A stretch of 6,705 nt of DNA, from contig URYH01000029.1 of NCBI GenBank assembly GCA_900552105.1, forward strand, positions 1 through 6,705, in the 5' to 3' direction. The number at the start of each line of letters is the position of its first letter. Positions within the stretch are counted from its first letter, which is position 1. Origin of the DNA: an uncultured Eubacteriales bacterium. GTDB taxonomy: Bacteria > Bacillota > Clostridia > Christensenellales > UBA1242. Shown one piece after another: positions 1 through 5,867 of the stretch. The translations under genes and the position numbers were made by a program. Below the pieces are notes generated by a model that saw only the letters and a program-made list of their open reading frames with translations, was not told the origin of the DNA and made no database searches.

Positions 1-1
1 A

Positions 2-31
2 CTCGGTGTATCCGGCGCTTGGTTCCAAGAT
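2..31 (+). repeat. Left 30-bp inverted repeat (candidate recombination site)
   Basis: It is identical over 30 bases to the reverse complement of 6675-6704; similarity drops sharply at base 32. It is translated as LGVSGAWFQD in gene A. It contains a near-palindrome, CTTGG-TT-CCAAG, at 18-29, which could form two half-sites around a central dinucleotide. It is richer in G+C (17 of 30) than the neighbouring coding DNA. Homology may continue to the left outside the window. Confidence 0.85.
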
Positions 32-685
32 GAAGACAGTGCAACAGCAAATGCAACAATGGGCGACGCTGTAACAATCAAATTGACAGGAGAGGATGCA
101 ACAAATGCCCCTCAAACTTGGGAAATGAAATATAAATCGTCACCAGAAGGTGCATTCCCTGGAGATATGATTATTGGAGCAACAAAAATTGTTCCTGGTT
201 CAACAGCTCCAATGGTTCTTCGCTATGCGTTGTCAGCAGAACTTTACACAGCTTATACTGATGAAGAAACAAACACACTTCTTAATAGAGAAACATTGGA
301 TGATGCTGGTAAAGCTGAATACGACAAACTTAAAAACGAATTCGCAACAAAAACAACACCAGCAGCAAAATGGTCGAAAGCAGATGGAGCAGCAGCAAAT
401 GGCACTTCAGACGAAGCTGGATTCAGTGATGGAGGATGGTGCTATTATACAGAAGTAGTTAAAGCTACTGCACCAATTGATCTTTTCAAAGAAGTTATTG
501 TTCCAAAAGATGTTGAAAATCCAGCAGCAAAATGGATCATCGTTATTGATATTAAAGTTGAAGCAATGCAAGCTGCAAACATAATGGATGCTGAAAATGA
601 TTGGAGTACCGACATTAAAGAGACAGGTGCTACATCTGCAATCTACAGTGCTATTAATACTTATAATGAAGGCAGACAAGCATAA
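2..685 (+). CDS. SipW-type (TasA/CalY-like) secreted surface protein, N-terminus missing (gene A)
   Basis: The frame is open from base 2 to the TAA at 683-685, giving 227 visible residues. The real start and the signal peptide lie left of the window; the ATG at 59 is internal. Visible residue 1 begins LGVSGAWFQDEDS, matching the end of the signal peptide and the start of the mature protein in SipW-dependent exported proteins such as TasA and CalY, which have a G-[AT]-x-[FY]-x-D pattern there. Further family-like marks are PGD at residues 53-55, a DGGWCYY segment at 143-149 and VEAMQA at 186-191; the last resembles the AEAVQA-type strand of this group. The protein is predicted to be exported and beta-rich, and may form fibres or a surface layer, which is inference. 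A terminator follows 10 bases after the stop. It is a distant paralogue of the protein at 5868-6704, with PGD at the same distance from the shared repeat. The promoter is not visible. Confidence 0.8.
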   Translation, partial: LGVSGAWFQDEDSATANATMGDAVTIKLTGEDATNAPQTWEMKYKSSPEGAFPGDMIIGATKIVPGSTAPMVLRYALSAELYTAYTDEETNTLLNRETLDDAGKAEYDKLKNEFATKTTPAAKWSKADGAAANGTSDEAGFSDGGWCYYTEVVKATAPIDLFKEVIVPKDVENPAAKWIIVIDIKVEAMQAANIMDAENDWSTDIKETGATSAIYSAINTYNEGRQA

Positions 686-695
686 TTAGCTCAAC

Positions 696-730
696 AAAAA
701 AAAGACTAGGTTAAGACCTGGTCTTTTTTT
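696..730. terminator. Bidirectional intrinsic terminator between genes A and B
   Basis: The stem AAGACTAGG/CCTGGTCTT has one G-T pair and a TTAAGA loop. It is extended by an A-run on the left and T7 on the right, so it has a T-tract in both directions. It serves gene A (+, stop at 685) and the convergent gene B (-, stop at 784). Confidence 0.85.
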
Positions 731-783
731 GTTTTGTGGTCTATGTGTTGAATTAATCAACTTATATGAATTTAAGTGGGCGA

Positions 784-2274
784 CTAAAAGAACACTTCAA
801 ATGTTTGTGTTGGTGCTGTTGCATTTTGAGGATAGTAGTTTATTTTGTTGCCAACGCGTTCAAAATGTGTTCCATCTGCGCCGAGCCAATACTCTTGCAC
901 ATTTTCAATAATTTGGCTTGCCTCAACAAAATATTTTTGAGTGTTTGGATCTTTTTTGATAATAAGTTTTTTGCAATCTTTTCCGACGCGCATATAAACT
1001 TCAATTGAGTTGTCCGCCCTCAAATATGCATTTATATGCGTTCCAACTCCAAGTTCAAGACGAGGTGGATTTGTGTTACCTTGGACATAGTGGGTCATAA
1101 AGCTTTTTCCATTTATTCTTGTTACAAAACCGATTATGTCTTTGTTGAGTTCAAAATTGTCGTGTCGATTCAGTCCGGCACAGTCAGCAAAAGAGTCGCT
1201 GGAATCTTTTATGATATGAATTGCTGAATAGACAAAGTTATAACAAAGGTTGTGATCTTTGTTTATCGACAAAACATATGGTGCGTCAGTTGATGTGTCG
1301 TTTTTTATTGTCATGCCATATGCACCGTCCGCCAAAATGATGTGGTCATGGCTGATATATTCTGTTTCTGATTGTGTTAAATTTGATGTGTATGAAATGC
1401 GACGAGATGCGCTGTAGTTTGGATAGTTGCTCCAAAACATTCCGGGGTTGTCATATCTTGTGACAGTGCCATCACTTGAAAATGTGTAATCAAAGAATGG
1501 TGTCAAAAAATTGTAGGTTCGATAATTGTTAAAAATGGCTGTTCTGAAAACTGATTTATCGAGCGACAAGTTTTCGTCAGCAGTTTGCACTGAAAAGCGC
1601 GGCTTTTCGTCAATGCAAGTTGTTGTCATAAGATTTTTCCCTGGACCCGCAGCAACCATAAAGTCATGCGTTCGAGAAATAAACTGCACATTTGTGCCAA
1701 AAAGTTCAATTGTGAAAAAGTCGGGCTTGATGTAATATTGGAATGTGCTATCCGAACACGTGTTGGCAATCTTTAGTTCAATTTTGTGCCCGCCCGTGTT
1801 TGAAGTGAACATGTGAACAAAATCAATTTCGGTCTCTTCTGGTCCATTCTCATATGCGACTTTTTTGGAAAACACTTCCACATCATCAAGTTTTATTGTG
1901 GTTGTTGCTTCTCTCGGTAAGTTTTGCGGGAAAGTGTTCTTTTGGGTGAAATTGATATGCATCTTGATGCGACTATTCATCTCTGCCGCAAAATATATTA
2001 GGTGCGGATTCCAAAGACTGTCACGATAGGTGTTGTCAACGATTTTCACAATGTCATAGCTGAGAAGTTCGATTTTTTCTTCGCCTGTGTTCGCGTTTTG
2101 GAGAGTCTCAACTGCAGATGACAGTGAATTGATGTCACTTTGGGCAGTGGCAAGTTTTTGGTTAAGTTCGGTTTGTTGAGTTTCGTTTTCTTTGTTTTTT
2201 TTCAACAAAAAGTTGATTTTTTGTTTGTTTTGGTCAACATCAAAACAAACTCGTTTTTCTTCTTGAATATTCAT
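784..2274 (-). CDS. Coiled-coil plus beta-rich protein of unknown family (gene B)
   Basis: The protein has 496 residues. The ATG at 2274 is chosen because AAGGAAA sits 6 bases upstream and because this start aligns with that of its homologue at 4282; a longer frame to 2343 runs through a terminator hairpin. Residues about 11-62 (DQNKQKINFLLKKNKE onward) are polar and heptad-like, probably a coiled coil. The remainder is rich in predicted beta strands and aromatic residues. Blocks shared with the homologue are EKIELLSYDI (66-75), YRDSLWNP (83-90), GTNVQF (193-198), NLMTTTCID (214-222), MRVG (428-431) and VQEYW (459-463). The middle (about 265-400) is the least conserved part. There is no signal peptide or membrane segment. 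The coil-then-beta plan recalls phage tail fibres and adhesins, but no known domain was recognised and the function is unknown. It converges on gene A, with 98 bases between the stops. No convincing promoter was found in the 60 bases before it. Confidence 0.85.
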   Translation of the reverse strand: MNIQEEKRVCFDVDQNKQKINFLLKKNKENETQQTELNQKLATAQSDINSLSSAVETLQNANTGEEKIELLSYDIVKIVDNTYRDSLWNPHLIYFAAEMNSRIKMHINFTQKNTFPQNLPREATTTIKLDDVEVFSKKVAYENGPEETEIDFVHMFTSNTGGHKIELKIANTCSDSTFQYYIKPDFFTIELFGTNVQFISRTHDFMVAAGPGKNLMTTTCIDEKPRFSVQTADENLSLDKSVFRTAIFNNYRTYNFLTPFFDYTFSSDGTVTRYDNPGMFWSNYPNYSASRRISYTSNLTQSETEYISHDHIILADGAYGMTIKNDTSTDAPYVLSINKDHNLCYNFVYSAIHIIKDSSDSFADCAGLNRHDNFELNKDIIGFVTRINGKSFMTHYVQGNTNPPRLELGVGTHINAYLRADNSIEVYMRVGKDCKKLIIKKDPNTQKYFVEASQIIENVQEYWLGADGTHFERVGNKINYYPQNATAPTQTFEVFF

Positions 2275-2280
2275 AATATT

Positions 2281-2287
2281 TTTCCTT
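2281..2287 (-). promoter_or_regulatory. Ribosome binding site of gene B
   Basis: AAGGAAA on the minus strand, 6 bases before the ATG at 2274. It supports the 496-residue start over the upstream in-frame start at 2343, which has no such site and lies in the terminator hairpin. Confidence 0.7.
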
Positions 2288-2334
2288 TTTGTGTTTTTTT
2301 CTTTCAATATATTCTTTTTGGAGTCAGCATGACG

Positions 2335-2370
2335 AAAAAGCAAGGGACAAAATTTGTCTCTTGCTTTTTT
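2335..2370. terminator. Intrinsic terminator after the ATPase gene, in the upstream region of B
   Basis: A 16-bp stem (2335-2350 with 2354-2369, one G-T pair) has a 3-base loop and is flanked by A and T runs, so it could work on both strands. On the minus strand it begins 13 bases after the ATPase stop at 2383. It separates the ATPase from B, so B needs its own promoter or read-through; no good promoter is visible in the gap. Confidence 0.85.
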
Positions 2371-2382
2371 GTTGCTTTTGGA

Positions 2383-3678
2383 TCAAAAGTTCAAGCTGTT
2401 TGGATTGAGCAAAAAATCATATATATTGATGATAAAAATACCATTTTCATTATAGTGCATCGGAACAAAACCGCCAGTTATGATAATTTTTTTGAAATTG
2501 TCATTAATTTTTGTTAGAGATAGTTGTTCTTGTTCTTCCTTCTGTGTCGTCGGCATCACAAGTGCAGACTGAATATAATATCGATTAAATCCTTTGTTTG
2601 CGATAAAATCAATTTCAAGTCGCTTCTTTTGTTCCTTCCCGCTTTTGTTCGTTATTCGTTGTTCAACAACGCCAACATCAACATTAAAGCCACGCAATTT
2701 GAGTTCGTTAAAAATGACATTTTCCATTGAATGAGATTGTTCTAATTGACGAAAATTTATTCTCGCATTGCGGAGCCCTAAATCTGAGAAATAATATTTT
2801 TGTGGCGAATTAATGTATTTTTTGCCTTTGACATCATATTGACTTGCTTCGTCAATCAAAAACGAATCTTTTATATATTCAATATACTTTTGAATTGTGT
2901 TTCGAGATATATCTTTGTTTTTCAAGGTCTTGAAAGTATTGCTCAATTTTGTTGGATTTGTGAGTGAACCGATTGACGAAGACAGAATGTTGAGCAACTC
3001 TTCAATTTCAGCATTGTTTTTTCTCAAATTATACCTTTTTTTGATATCGCTCAAATATGTTTCTTGAAAGATATTTTTGAGATAAGCAATTTTTTGTTCG
3101 TGCGTTGGGAGCAAAACAATCAATGGCAACCCGCCAAAAGTCATATATTCTTGCAACCCTTCGCCTTTTTCGCCTTCAAAGCATGTCATAAATTCGGCAA
3201 ACGACAAAGGCAACATTTTGATTTCGTCTCCACGCCCAGCAAACTCGGTTATCACATCTTTGGACAAAAACTTTGCATTGCTTCCCGTCACATAAATGTC
3301 CAAATTATTCTTCCGCAAATATCCATTGAGAACTGCCTCAAAACAATCCAAGTTTTGCACCTCGTCCAACAACAAATAATACATTCCTTCGTCATGTAAG
3401 CAACTCGAGATGTAATTCATAAACTTGTTTGGGTCAACTTTTTTGCCCGTTTTTTCAAGCTCAATCAAATCCTCGCCAATCTTGTTTAAGTCTTCAGCTG
3501 AATCAAACGCAAATCGAATGATGTGATCACAATCCACACCGCTTTCAATCAAATCATCATAAAAAATTGTGTTCAACAAATATGACTTGCCACATCTTCT
3601 CATTCCTGTGATAACTTTAATCAAAGTGTTGTGCTTCCTGTCTTGAAGTTGTTTCAAATAAAAATTTCTTTCAATCAT
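2383..3678 (-). CDS. AAA_14/DUF4143-family ATP-binding protein
   Basis: The protein has 431 residues and ends in TGA. Domain order: an N-terminal AAA+ P-loop domain with Walker A GMRRCGKS (25-32), Walker B YLLLDEVQ (101-108, acidic D105 and E106) and a TGSNA sensor segment (131-135); then a helical middle (about 210-310); then a C-terminal DUF4143 domain with EIDF (355-358) and YYIQ (367-370), arranged like the acidic and Gln/Lys positions of PD-(D/E)XK-like folds. The length is usual for the family and it looks intact. Members are common and often horizontally mobile, but their substrates are mostly unknown; it is not a recombinase. The start is supported by GGGAG 6 bases upstream. It has its own strong promoter and its own terminator, so it appears to be a single-gene unit. 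It is the only gene in the segment without a mirror partner. Confidence 0.92.
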   Translation of the reverse strand: MIERNFYLKQLQDRKHNTLIKVITGMRRCGKSYLLNTIFYDDLIESGVDCDHIIRFAFDSAEDLNKIGEDLIELEKTGKKVDPNKFMNYISSCLHDEGMYYLLLDEVQNLDCFEAVLNGYLRKNNLDIYVTGSNAKFLSKDVITEFAGRGDEIKMLPLSFAEFMTCFEGEKGEGLQEYMTFGGLPLIVLLPTHEQKIAYLKNIFQETYLSDIKKRYNLRKNNAEIEELLNILSSSIGSLTNPTKLSNTFKTLKNKDISRNTIQKYIEYIKDSFLIDEASQYDVKGKKYINSPQKYYFSDLGLRNARINFRQLEQSHSMENVIFNELKLRGFNVDVGVVEQRITNKSGKEQKKRLEIDFIANKGFNRYYIQSALVMPTTQKEEQEQLSLTKINDNFKKIIITGGFVPMHYNENGIFIINIYDFLLNPNSLNF

Positions 3679-3688
3679 AATTTCTCCC

Positions 3689-3729
3689 TATTGAAAATTT
3701 ACGCCGGTTTCGGCGACTTTTTTCAATAA
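3689..3729. repeat. 41-bp palindromic repeat, copy 1 (ATPase leader)
   Basis: Identical over 41 bases to 3775-3815, with a period of 86. Each copy is an interrupted palindrome: outer arms TATTGAAAA/TTTTCAATA, a 4-base internal mismatch on each side, then CGCCG-GTTT-CGGCG. This copy begins next to the -10 box of the ATPase promoter, covers the likely transcription start, and ends at the ribosome binding site. It could be an operator or a 5' RNA hairpin. On the plus strand the GC stem followed by T6 also resembles a terminator. Confidence 0.85.
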
Positions 3730-3730
3730 C

Positions 3731-3759
3731 ATTATATTAGTTTGTGTGGAATAAGTCAA
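3731..3759 (-). promoter_or_regulatory. Strong sigma-A-like promoter of the ATPase gene
   Basis: On the minus strand it reads TTGACT (3759-3754), a 17-base spacer, then TATAAT (3736-3731). The predicted start is near 3724, giving a leader of about 46 bases. It lies exactly between the two 41-bp palindromes. Confidence 0.75.
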
Positions 3760-3774
3760 ATCGAAATTTGATTT

Positions 3775-3815
3775 TATTGAAAATTTACGCCGGTTTCGGC
3801 GACTTTTTTCAATAA
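3775..3815. repeat. 41-bp palindromic repeat, copy 2
   Basis: A perfect copy of 3689-3729, lying upstream of the ATPase promoter. The 45 bases between the copies hold the promoter and a small hairpin, TCAAAT-CGAA-ATTTGA, at 3756-3771 that overlaps the -35 box. Paired operator sites around a promoter are a reasonable reading; a dispersed palindromic repeat duplicated locally is the alternative. Confidence 0.85.
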
Positions 3816-3826
3816 GTCACATTTTT

Positions 3827-3855
3827 AGCATAGATATATTTTGACAAAAAATCAA
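3827..3855 (-). promoter_or_regulatory. Possible second, weaker promoter reading toward the ATPase
   Basis: On the minus strand it reads TTGATT (3855-3850), a 17-base spacer, then TATGCT (3832-3827), with 4 of 6 matches in each box. It lies just upstream of palindrome copy 2. Confidence 0.3.
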
Positions 3856-3932
3856 CCCTTTCAGACTAACTTTATGACAAAAAATGCCACTTTTTGGACC
3901 TTGGACCACGAAACAATGCGGGTTCTAGCCTA

Positions 3933-3970
3933 ATTGCAGGATGACAGCACTATACTTGTCATTCCGCAAT
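3933..3970. repeat. Imperfect inverted repeat of the TGTCATTCC type
   Basis: ATTGCAGGATGACA (3933-3946) pairs with TGTCATTCCGCAAT (3957-3970) with two mismatches around a 10-base loop. It resembles a decayed end of the dispersed TGTCATTC-ended repeats found in many bacterial genomes. Confidence 0.6.
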
Positions 3971-4045
3971 CGAGCGAAGCGACATCCGGGCAGTGAAACG
4001 GACCGCGATGGGCTTGCAAAGACTCGCTTTCTATACTTGTCATTC
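3950..4045 (+). repeat. 15-bp direct repeat pair
   Basis: CTATACTTGTCATTC occurs at 3950-3964 and again at 4031-4045, 81 bases apart and identical. It marks two copies of the same repeat end, suggesting tandem or nested insertion. Confidence 0.75.
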
Positions 4046-4075
4046 TGAGACGGGCTTGCAAAGACTTGCTTTCTA
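4010..4075 (+). repeat. 24-bp direct repeat pair
   Basis: GGGCTTGCAAAGACT.GCTTTC-type sequence at 4010-4033 recurs at 4052-4075 with one C/T difference and a period of 42. It belongs to the same repeat island. Confidence 0.75.
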
Positions 4076-4130
4076 AGAATCTATTAGATCCTTAGATTGC
4101 CTCACTCTGCTTGTCCATCTCAGGATGACA
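4038..4130. repeat. Small palindrome-ended (MITE-like) repeat element
   Basis: The ends TGTCATTCTGAG (4038-4049) and CTCAGGATGACA (4119-4130) are inverted copies with one mismatch, bounding 93 bases that include AAGAATCTATTAGATCCTTAG. This resembles the widespread dispersed bacterial repeats with TGTCATTCTGAG ends and a GAATC/GATCC centre. It has no coding capacity, and no clear target-site duplication is visible. Confidence 0.6.
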
Positions 4131-4190
4131 TTGGGGGGTGACTATCTCGCAGACGCAGTTTGCATGTGGCGACCTTTTTGGCACGGAATG

Positions 4191-4220
4191 TTGCAACCCC
4201 ATGTCATCAACCTTTATTAT
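4191..4220 (+). promoter_or_regulatory. Possible promoter of B'
   Basis: TTGCAA (4191-4196), an 18-base spacer, then TATTAT (4215-4220). The predicted start near 4227 coincides with the left arm of the leader hairpin. The -35 box is weak (4 of 6) and the -10 box fair (5 of 6). Confidence 0.4.
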
Positions 4221-4226
4221 TGTTGT

Positions 4227-4262
4227 GGATAATTGCGAGTGGGTCGCAATTATTCTTTTTTT
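4227..4262 (+). terminator. Terminator-like hairpin in the leader of B' (candidate attenuator)
   Basis: A 12-bp stem (4227-4238 with 4244-4255, one G-T pair) with loop GTGGG is followed at once by T7 (4256-4262), the form of an intrinsic terminator on the plus strand. The ribosome binding site of B' starts 4 bases later, so no promoter fits between them: any B' transcript must pass this hairpin or begin inside it. It may attenuate B' or insulate it from upstream transcription. Confidence 0.75.
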
Positions 4263-4266
4263 GAAT

Positions 4267-4272
4267 AAGGAG
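4267..4272 (+). promoter_or_regulatory. Ribosome binding site of B'
   Basis: AAGGAG, 9 bases before the ATG at 4282. It fixes the start; the in-frame GTG at 4138 would place the terminator hairpin inside the coding region. Confidence 0.85.
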
Positions 4273-4281
4273 AAAAACAAA

Positions 4282-5811
4282 ATGAATATCAATCAACAAA
4301 GGCAAGAAAATCGACAAGATTTTCAAATTGACCAAAATGAACAAAACATCAATCGTTTGCGTAAAAAAACGAAAGAACTTTCGGACAGTTTTGATGCTTT
4401 GTCGCAAAGTGCTTCTGTTTCACAAACCGACATCGCATCACTCAAAACCGACGTCGCAACCGCAAAGTCTGATATTGCCGAACTCAAATCTTTGGGTTCC
4501 ACAACAGAAGAAAAAATCCAACTTCTCTCATATGACATATATCGAAATCGTGATATTATGTATAGAAATAATTTGTGGGAACCATCAGCAATTTTTTTTC
4601 TTTGTGATGTTGGCGCAAAATTCAAACTGCATATCTGGTTCACTATTGTTGGCACCTATCCTGAAAATTCTGGCGATGCAACTGTCACAACAACAATTGA
4701 ACTTGATGGAGAGCAGATATATTCCAAAGAATATGCTTTTTCGGGACCATTTTCAGATGATATTGAATACACTGGATTTTTTACATCAAAAAAGAAAAGT
4801 CATAAACTGGTGATAAAAAGTTCAAATACAAAAAATATTTCCACGCTTCCATATTATACTAGATCAAATATGATAAACATTGAACTTTGGGGCACAAACG
4901 TGCAATTTTTGACACGAAGGAATGATTTTCATGCTTTCCCTAGTGACACTCAAAATCTTATGACGACAACATGTATTGACAATAAACCGCGATTTTCATT
5001 GCAAAATGCTGACCAAAATTTATCATTAGAGGCAAGTCGATTTAGATGTGTTGCCATTCATAATTATTTTCTGGACCTAAATCAAATCAAGCCTTTCATT
5101 TATTATTATATGTCAGATGATGGACCAGTTTACAGCACAAAGCCTTCACTCGTTGGTCGATTCTATCCAAACACCAAAACTTTTCATAGAATTGGTTATT
5201 ATGCAAATATAGAAGACAATCAAACAAGCTTTTATATTAGTTATCATGTTGCTGGTAGTGATGTTTTGACAATAACTTTATCAAATTCAACAACAAATGA
5301 TACAAGTAGCATAAAATATGCTGCTGTTCATGACAAAAACATTCTCTATAGACCAATGAACTCAATCGAAGTATATCAATTTTCCGAAAAACAATCAAAG
5401 GAAATTATTGATTTGAATGGAACAATAAGACTTGATGACAAATCCAAAACCACCCCAATTGTATGCATTGCAACAAGGGAAGATGGAACAAATTTTATGT
5501 TTGAATGCACAGAAATCCAGAAAAGCAATCCACAAATTTTTGAACTGGGATTCGGGACAAATATAAACGCTTATTCAACAAGCCAAGGATTCAAGATTTA
5601 TATGAGGGTTGGAAATAAAACAAAGGTTGTTTTAATAAAAAAGAATCCAACAACTTTGCAGTTTGAACTTATGTCAACGGACTATATTGACGATGTTCAA
5701 GAATATTGGGCAGGTGCAAATGGTGGCCATTTTGAACGAGTGGGTGATAAAATTTTTTATTATTTCCAAGATTCCACAACACCTTGTGCTCAAATAAAAT
5801 TGGATATTTAA
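4282..5811 (+). CDS. Coiled-coil plus beta-rich protein, homologue of B (gene B')
   Basis: The protein has 509 residues. The start is supported by AAGGAG and by alignment with gene B. Residues about 14-75 form a polar heptad-like stretch (IDQNEQNINRLRKK, then SDIAEL-type repeats), probably a coiled coil. The rest is beta-rich and aromatic. Blocks shared with B are EKIQLLSYDI (77-86), YRNNLW (94-99), GTNVQF (204-209), NLMTTTCID (225-233), MRVG (441-444), VQEYW (472-476) and GGHFERVGDKI (481-491). The centre (about 275-415) is strongly diverged. There is no signal peptide or membrane segment. Arginine codons are more often AGA/AGG than in B, which uses CGC, so the two copies have drifted or come from different backgrounds. 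It converges on A', with 56 bases between the stops. A trimeric fibre or receptor-binding role is a guess from the layout only. Confidence 0.85.
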   Translation: MNINQQRQENRQDFQIDQNEQNINRLRKKTKELSDSFDALSQSASVSQTDIASLKTDVATAKSDIAELKSLGSTTEEKIQLLSYDIYRNRDIMYRNNLWEPSAIFFLCDVGAKFKLHIWFTIVGTYPENSGDATVTTTIELDGEQIYSKEYAFSGPFSDDIEYTGFFTSKKKSHKLVIKSSNTKNISTLPYYTRSNMINIELWGTNVQFLTRRNDFHAFPSDTQNLMTTTCIDNKPRFSLQNADQNLSLEASRFRCVAIHNYFLDLNQIKPFIYYYMSDDGPVYSTKPSLVGRFYPNTKTFHRIGYYANIEDNQTSFYISYHVAGSDVLTITLSNSTTNDTSSIKYAAVHDKNILYRPMNSIEVYQFSEKQSKEIIDLNGTIRLDDKSKTTPIVCIATREDGTNFMFECTEIQKSNPQIFELGFGTNINAYSTSQGFKIYMRVGNKTKVVLIKKNPTTLQFELMSTDYIDDVQEYWAGANGGHFERVGDKIFYYFQDSTTPCAQIKLDI

Positions 5812-5818
5812 TTTTAGC

Positions 5819-5850
5819 AAAAAAAAGAGATGCGTGCATCTCTTTTTTTT
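5819..5850. terminator. Bidirectional intrinsic terminator between B' and A'
   Basis: A perfect 14-bp stem, A8-GAGATG (5819-5832) with CATCTC-T8 (5837-5850), has loop CGTG. T-tracts occur in both directions, serving B' (+, stop at 5811) and A' (-, stop at 5868). Confidence 0.88.
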
Positions 5851-5867
5851 CTAAGATTTGAATCTAA

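Larger units (their letters stand above)
3816..4190. other. Gene-free repeat island between the ATPase and B'
   Basis: No supportable coding frame or tRNA was found; the short open frames here lack ribosome binding sites and recognisable protein features. From about 3930 it carries nested short direct and inverted repeats of the TGTCATTC type and is visibly richer in G+C than the flanking genes. It sits at the centre of the mirror-symmetric layout. Confidence 0.7.

Noticed and set aside
59..685. ATG at 59 as the real start of gene A
   Set aside because: The frame is open to the left edge and encodes the conserved GAWFQD junction. There is no ribosome binding site before 59, and the exported protein would lose its signal peptide.
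2140..2517. 125-residue plus-strand reading frame overlapping B and the ATPase
   Set aside because: It is antisense to two well-supported genes, rich in Phe/Leu from their A-rich codons, and has no supporting site.
2383..3678. Mycoplasma-type code (TGA = Trp), suggested by the low GC
   Set aside because: The ATPase ends at TGA at the expected family length, and tryptophans in all genes are encoded by TGG.
3689..3815. Two identical 41-bp repeats with a 45-bp gap as a minimal CRISPR array
   Set aside because: There are only two copies and no cas gene. The repeat is an extended palindrome, and the gap holds a near-consensus promoter placed correctly for the ATPase gene.
3841..3877. Plus-strand promoter from the perfect TTGACA at 3841
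   Set aside because: No acceptable -10 box lies 16-18 bases downstream (GACTAA or ACTAAC only), and the nearest plus-strand gene is over 400 bases away beyond a terminator-like hairpin.
4138..4281. GTG at 4138 as the start of B'
   Set aside because: AAGGAG precedes the ATG at 4282, the alignment with B begins there, and the extra codons run through a terminator hairpin.
4092..4292. Small minus-strand gene in the repeat island
   Set aside because: It lies across repeats and the B' leader hairpin, and has no recognisable protein features or convincing ribosome binding site.
784..5811. Prophage fragment, because B and B' resemble tail fibres in layout
   Set aside because: There are no phage capsid, tail, lysis or packaging genes, and the resemblance is only coil plus beta-rich composition.
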